NCBI RefSeq assembly: GCF_050485565.1
Contig: NZ_JBJHBQ010000010.1
Location: 29,271 to 93,270 of the forward strand
Reading direction: 5' to 3'
Length of the DNA stretch: 64,000 nt
Source: Glycocaulis sp050485565
Lineage (GTDB): Bacteria > Pseudomonadota > Alphaproteobacteria > Caulobacterales > Maricaulaceae
The first letter of the stretch is position 1; every line of letters begins with the position of its first letter. Of this stretch, positions 60,115 to 64,000 are shown piece by piece. Under the pieces are notes generated by a model, which worked only from the letters and a program-made list of their open reading frames with translations, did no database searches and was not told the origin of the DNA. The position numbers were made by a program, and so were the translations under genes.

Positions 60115-60630
60115 ATGAAAATGACCGCTCACAGCAATGGCGTCCTGCTGGCCGCCGGCCGCACATTTCGATGCGCGCTTGGGCGCTCCGGTGTTGTTCG
60201 CGCTGATGAGAAGCGCGAGGGGGATGGGGCGAGCCCGGCCGGAGTGTGGACCGTCCGGCGCGCGCTCTGGCGCGCAGACCGGCTGGAAAAGCCCCTAACC
60301 GCCCTGCCGCTGCAGATGATCGCCAGCGATGATGGCTGGTGTGATGCGCCCGGTGACCCTGCCTATAACCGGCCCGTGCGCATGCCCTGGCCAACGAGCC
60401 ATGAAGTGATGACGCGCGAGGACGGGCTCTATGATGTCGTTGTGGTGCTCAGTCATAACGACAACCCGCCCGTGCCGGGGCTGGGTTCGGCTATTTTCCT
60501 GCATTGCGCCAGTGAGGACTACACGCCCACCGAGGGCTGTATCGCTATTGCCCGCGATGAGCTGGTGACGCTGCTTGAAGGCATGAGCACGGCCAGCACG
60601 CTGGAGATCAGTCCCGCCGTCTTGCCCTAG
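60115..60630 (+). CDS. YkuD-like L,D-transpeptidase (cytosolic form?)
   Basis: 171 residues from ATG 60115 (ATG 60121 also possible). The YkuD signature is present: FLHCASEDYTPTEGCIAIA with His and the nucleophilic Cys. The N-terminal part holds the GRSGV...EGDGASPAGVW loop that binds donor. Unlike crosslinking L,D-transpeptidases, no signal peptide is visible, which is common for this short COG3786-type form in alphaproteobacteria. Shares CTAG stops with hslU. Confidence 0.88.
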   Translation: MKMTAHSNGVLLAAGRTFRCALGRSGVVRADEKREGDGASPAGVWTVRRALWRADRLEKPLTALPLQMIASDDGWCDAPGDPAYNRPVRMPWPTSHEVMTREDGLYDVVVVLSHNDNPPVPGLGSAIFLHCASEDYTPTEGCIAIARDELVTLLEGMSTASTLEISPAVLP

Positions 60631-61928
60631 AGAATGAACTTCGACAGATCGGCATTGGCCGCCAGCGCCTTGACCCGCTCATGCACATAGGCGGCATCAA
60701 TGACCAGCGTCTCGCCAGAACGGTCCGAGGCAGTATAGCTGATCTCCTCGACCAGCCGTTCCAGTATCGTATGCAGGCGGCGCGCGCCGATATTCTCAAC
60801 GCTGGCATTCACCTCTGCCGCATAATCGGCAATCGCCTCGATAGCACTGTCATCAAGGCTCAGCTCAAACCCTTCGGTGGCCATCAAGGCGACATATTGC
60901 GTTACAAGGCTCGCCTCCGGCTCGGTCAGTATGGCGCGGAAATCCTCGCGGGTCAGCGCTTTGAGCTCGACACGGATCGGCAAACGTCCCTGCAGTTCGG
61001 GCAGAAGATCGCTGGGCTTAGTGACGTGGAACGCGCCCGAGGCAATGAAGAGCACATGGTCGGTCTTCACCGGGCCATACTTGGTGGCCACCGTTGCCCC
61101 CTCGATCAGGGGCAGAAGATCGCGCTGCACGCCTTCGCGTGACACATCAGCGCCGCGAGCTTCCGAGCGCGCGGCGATCTTGTCGATCTCGTCGAGGAAA
61201 ACGATGCCTTCGTTTTCCGTCAGCCGCACCGCCTCGGCCTGAATCTGGCTGTCATCAAGCAGCCGGTCCGCCTCCTCATGCAGCAAAGGCTCGTAAGCCT
61301 CGCGTACCGTGGTACGGATCGTCTTGCGGCGGCGGCCCATCCCCTTGCCCAGCATATCGCCCAGATTGATCATGCCGACACCGCCCATACCTGGCAGGTC
61401 CAGACCCTGCAGCGGATTGGCATCATCCATCAGCTCGATCTCGATCTCCTTGTCGTCAAGTTCGCCTGCATGCAGCTTGCGCCGGAAGCTGTCGCGCGTC
61501 GTGGTGCTGGCACCCGGCCCGACCAGCGCGTCCAGCACACGCTTTTCAGCCGCTTCCTCCGCGCGCGGACGCACCTCGTCGCGGCGGCGCTCACGCACCA
61601 GCGAGATCGCAATCTCGACCAGATCACGCACGATGGAATCCACATCGCGCCCGACATAGCCAACTTCAGTGAATTTGGTGGCTTCCACCTTCAGGAAAGG
61701 CGCGCCTGCCAGCTTGGCCAGACGCCGTGAAATCTCGGTCTTGCCGACACCGGTGGGGCCGATCATCAGAATGTTTTTCGGCGTGATCTCCGCGCGCAGG
61801 TTTTCGTCCACGCGCTTCCTGCGCCAGCGATTGCGCAGCGCAATGGCCACTGCCTTCTTGGCGTCATGCTGGCCGATAATGTGGCGGTCCAGCTCGGAGA
61901 CAATTTCGCGCGGCGACAAATCGGTCAT
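60627..61928 (-). CDS. hslU: HslU ATPase subunit of the HslUV protease
   Basis: 433 residues. Walker A GPTGVGKTE near residue 57, Walker B IVFLDEIDK, the I-domain insertion (~110-240), and the C-terminal DLSKFIL that docks into HslV. It unfolds substrates for the HslV peptidase. The partner gene hslV, which usually lies just upstream, is absent from both flanks here (queG and an L,D-transpeptidase are the neighbours). A promoter must lie in the 88-bp gap to queG. Confidence 0.97.
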   Translation of the reverse strand: MTDLSPREIVSELDRHIIGQHDAKKAVAIALRNRWRRKRVDENLRAEITPKNILMIGPTGVGKTEISRRLAKLAGAPFLKVEATKFTEVGYVGRDVDSIVRDLVEIAISLVRERRRDEVRPRAEEAAEKRVLDALVGPGASTTTRDSFRRKLHAGELDDKEIEIELMDDANPLQGLDLPGMGGVGMINLGDMLGKGMGRRRKTIRTTVREAYEPLLHEEADRLLDDSQIQAEAVRLTENEGIVFLDEIDKIAARSEARGADVSREGVQRDLLPLIEGATVATKYGPVKTDHVLFIASGAFHVTKPSDLLPELQGRLPIRVELKALTREDFRAILTEPEASLVTQYVALMATEGFELSLDDSAIEAIADYAAEVNASVENIGARRLHTILERLVEEISYTASDRSGETLVIDAAYVHERVKALAANADLSKFIL

Positions 61929-62016
61929 ATACAGCCCTTGAAAAACATTATGAGATCAGGCGACCGCGCTCATGTAGGCAATCGGAACCGTACGGGAAAC
62001 CCTTGGACCAGAACCG

Positions 62017-63138
62017 CTAGCAGGGATCAGTGTTCCATTCGGCGCAGACATCGCTATCGGTCTCGGCGGCAATCCTTGACGTCCGTTCGGTGAGAAAGCG
62101 CGCTGCATCCAGCCGGGACAGCGCCCAGACCGCTGCGCCGCGCACCAAAGCGCTGTCATCATCCAGACGCGCCAACACCGCCTCCAGCGCATCCGGGCCG
62201 GTATCATTACCCAGCGCAATCAGCACATTGCGCACAAACCGGTCCCGCCCGATGCGCTTGACCGGCGAGGCGGTAAAGAGCGCGCGGAAACCGGCATCAT
62301 CGAGGCGTGAAAGCTCGGCCAGAAGAGGCGCTTCCAGCTCGGCGCGGGCGTGAAAGGCGGTCTCTTCAGTGCGCGCGGCAAACTTATTCCACGGACACAC
62401 GGCGAGGCAGTCATCACAGCCATAGATGCGGTTGCCCATGGCGGCGCGGAATTCGCGCGGTATGGGGCCTTTATGCTCGATGGTGTGGTAGGAGATGCAG
62501 CGGCGCGCATCGAGTTGATAGGGCGCAGGAAACGCGTCTGTGGGGCAGATATCGAGACAGGCCCGGCACGATCCGCAATGATCGGTCTCAGGTGCGTCGG
62601 GAACCAGCTCCGCCTCGGTCAGCATCACGCCGAGAAACAGCCAGCTGCCCCAGTCCCGGCTGACCAGATTGGTATGTTTGCCCTGCCAGCCCAGCCCGGA
62701 GCGCGCCGCCAGCGGCTTTTCCATCAGGGGCGCGGTGTCGACAAAAACCTTTACGCCCTCGCCCGTTTCGCCATGAAAGGCGCGCGCCATCTGTTTGAGG
62801 CGTTTTTTGAGAAGATCGTGATAATCCCGGTTGCGCGCATAGACCGAAATGACGGCCCGGTCGGTATGCGCAAGATCATCGAGCGGATCATGCTCCGGCC
62901 CGTAATTGAGACCCACCACGACCGCCGAGCGCGCTTCTGGCCACATCGCCGTCGGGTGAACCCGCCGCTCCAGCGTCTCTTCCATCCAGCCCATACTGCC
63001 ATGATGACCAGCCTCGACAAACGCACGCAGCCGGTCCCCGGCCTCCCAGCGAACGTCCGCGCGGGCAATGCGCACCGCATCGAACCCGGCCTCGCGCGCC
63101 AGCGCGCGCACCCTGTCAGAAAGCTGGGCCTTCATCAT
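62017..63138 (-). CDS. queG: Epoxyqueuosine reductase
   Basis: 373 residues. Two 4Fe-4S motifs: CGSCRACLDICPTDAF and GCDDCLAVCPWNKFA, with the cobalamin-binding core between and HEAT-like C-terminus. It makes the last step of queuosine, reducing epoxyqueuosine in tRNA, using B12. Start ATG 63138 overlaps the smr stop (ATGA), so the two genes are coupled. It links to the cobS/cobT genes in this window through the need for cobalamin. Confidence 0.94.
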   Translation of the reverse strand: MMKAQLSDRVRALAREAGFDAVRIARADVRWEAGDRLRAFVEAGHHGSMGWMEETLERRVHPTAMWPEARSAVVVGLNYGPEHDPLDDLAHTDRAVISVYARNRDYHDLLKKRLKQMARAFHGETGEGVKVFVDTAPLMEKPLAARSGLGWQGKHTNLVSRDWGSWLFLGVMLTEAELVPDAPETDHCGSCRACLDICPTDAFPAPYQLDARRCISYHTIEHKGPIPREFRAAMGNRIYGCDDCLAVCPWNKFAARTEETAFHARAELEAPLLAELSRLDDAGFRALFTASPVKRIGRDRFVRNVLIALGNDTGPDALEAVLARLDDDSALVRGAAVWALSRLDAARFLTERTSRIAAETDSDVCAEWNTDPC

Positions 63139-63698
63139 GCCCGCAGCATGACATAGAAGGCCCCCGCCCCGCCATGACGGGCATGGGCGGACGCATAGCC
63201 GCTGACCAGAACGGCAAAGTCCGGCTCGGCGAGCCATAGAGGCAGGCTGCGGCGCAGTACACCCGGCAGGGAGGGCGCATCCGGCGTCCAGGGCTCAAAC
63301 CGGCTTGTATCCTCTGCCCGCCCGGCGGCCCCCTTGCCGGTGATAACAAGGATGGTCTTGTGGCCCTTCATGGCCGCACGGGAGAGAAAAGCCAGAAGCA
63401 TCTGGCGGGCATGGGCGGCCGTCTCGCCATGCAGATCAATGCGCGCATCAATCTCCACCCGCCCGCGGCGCACCTTGCGCTCGGCGCCACGCTCCACCGG
63501 CGCGCTTCTGGGCGCCGATCCGGCATTGAGCGCGGCAGGAGCAGCGCCGCTCCTGCCTCTAAGCAGGGCGGCAAACCCTTCCTCATTCACCGGCGGCTGA
63601 ACGCGCATTCCACCGGCGGGCAGAGGCCGGGCCGTGCGCGACACCTTGCGCCAGAGGGCGCGTTCTTCCGGTGTCAGGGTGCGCTTCGGCCCGCTCAT
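63135..63698 (-). CDS. Smr-domain protein
   Basis: 187 residues. The C-terminal ~90 residues form an Smr domain with IDLHGETAAHA and the ITGKGAAG loop; the N-terminal half is Pro/Ala-rich and probably disordered. Smr domains cut DNA or RNA, some at collided ribosomes. Coupled to queG by an ATGA overlap and starting six bases after the mltA stop, so mltA-smr-queG forms an operon. Confidence 0.9.
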   Translation of the reverse strand: MSGPKRTLTPEERALWRKVSRTARPLPAGGMRVQPPVNEEGFAALLRGRSGAAPAALNAGSAPRSAPVERGAERKVRRGRVEIDARIDLHGETAAHARQMLLAFLSRAAMKGHKTILVITGKGAAGRAEDTSRFEPWTPDAPSLPGVLRRSLPLWLAEPDFAVLVSGYASAHARHGGAGAFYVMLRA

Positions 63699-63704
63699 GG
63701 CCTG

Positions 63705-64000
63705 TCACGATGTCCGGCGCAGCCGGGCCGCCAGCGCGTTGGGGAGCAGCAAGTGCCAGCGCGCGAAACTGTTCTGACGCCCGGCTGTCTGCCCGGCCTC
63801 GTCGCCCCAGCCAAAGAAGAGATCGCCGCGCACCGGACCAGTTATGGCCCCGCCCGCATCCTGTGCGATGACAAGCCCGTTCCAGCGGCCCTGCCCCGAC
63901 ACTTCGCCATCGATGAATACCGGCACGCCCCAGGCATGGAAGGCCGGATCCACCGCCAGGCTCGCCATCGGGGTCAGCGGCACGCCCTGCGACCCCATCG
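63705..64000 (-). CDS. mltA: Lytic transglycosylase MltA, C-terminal part
   Basis: About 98 residues inside the window; the gene continues beyond the end. The 3D-domain signature is present: GSQGVPLTPMASLAVDP, WGVPVFID, then IAQDAGGAITGPVRGDLFFGWGDEAG with the conserved Asp. MltA cleaves peptidoglycan to 1,6-anhydromuropeptides at the outer membrane. The mltA-smr order is common in alphaproteobacteria. Confidence 0.92.
   Translation of the reverse strand, partial: MGSQGVPLTPMASLAVDPAFHAWGVPVFIDGEVSGQGRWNGLVIAQDAGGAITGPVRGDLFFGWGDEAGQTAGRQNSFARWHLLLPNALAARLRRTS

Noticed and set aside
1..64000. CRISPR array, prophage or insertion sequence
   Set aside because: No regularly spaced repeats, phage structural genes or transposase frames were seen.

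Overview
The window is about 64 kb of GC-rich, gene-dense bacterial chromosome, without prophage, CRISPR array or rRNA. Gene content and order point to an aerobic, non-phototrophic alphaproteobacterium, probably near the Maricaulales/Hyphomonadaceae (inferred; no marker tree could be run). Supporting signs are bolA/J-protein/cobS/cobT synteny, the fdxA-carD-rpoH block, a SUV3-type helicase paired with an S4 protein, zapE upstream of mdh, smr-mltA, a TonB-dependent receptor of the Caulobacter/Xanthomonas type, and many secreted or lipoprotein hydrolases.

Layout. 1-5 kb: end of ahcY, a PlsC-like acyltransferase and a divergent arsenic island (arsR | arsC-acr3-arsH) with a visible operator. 4.7-9.4 kb: a large autotransporter serine protease flanked by two small exported proteins that resemble AprI/Inh protease inhibitors. 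9.5-20 kb: mmsA, a MntA/HepT pair (HepT has lost the HEPN histidine), an orphan CopG-type antitoxin, a prolyl oligopeptidase lipoprotein, dapF, a GntR regulator, a CpcT-like exported protein, folP and a DbpA-like helicase. 20-25 kb: an ABC exporter-GNAT operon ending in an unlisted 51-residue CcdA-tail-like gene, then GST, CDF metal efflux and a creatininase-family hydrolase. 25-35 kb: acsA, a low-molecular-weight phosphatase, a 34-residue membrane microprotein coupled to zapE, mdh, asd, an acyl-CoA dehydrogenase, bolA and a J protein. 35-48 kb: cobS and cobT separated by an inverted PIN toxin-antitoxin pair, an amidohydrolase, rpmB, DUF3108, a second VapBC, SUV3 helicase/S4, fdxA, carD and an RpoH-like sigma factor.

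48-55 kb carries two accessory units. One is a four-gene metal-handling operon (Cys/His-rich exported protein, beta-barrel candidate, HMA protein, MerT-like membrane protein). The other is a divergent TonB receptor/phosphoesterase pair separated by tandem Pho-box-like half-sites on both strands, suggesting a PhoB-controlled phosphate-ester scavenging unit. 54.8-57.2 kb: tRNA-Arg(CCT) and a capsule-type glycosyltransferase gene broken by an apparent one-base frameshift. 57-64 kb: a single-domain response regulator, a GAF protein, an SDR, an OmpR-type regulator, an L,D-transpeptidase, hslU (no adjacent hslV), queG, smr and the end of mltA.

Two genome-style features recur. Six convergent gene pairs share a four-base stop overlap (CTAG, CTAA or TTAG). 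Two families of hairpin-rich intergenic repeats are present, one with two near-identical ~115 bp copies 9 kb apart.
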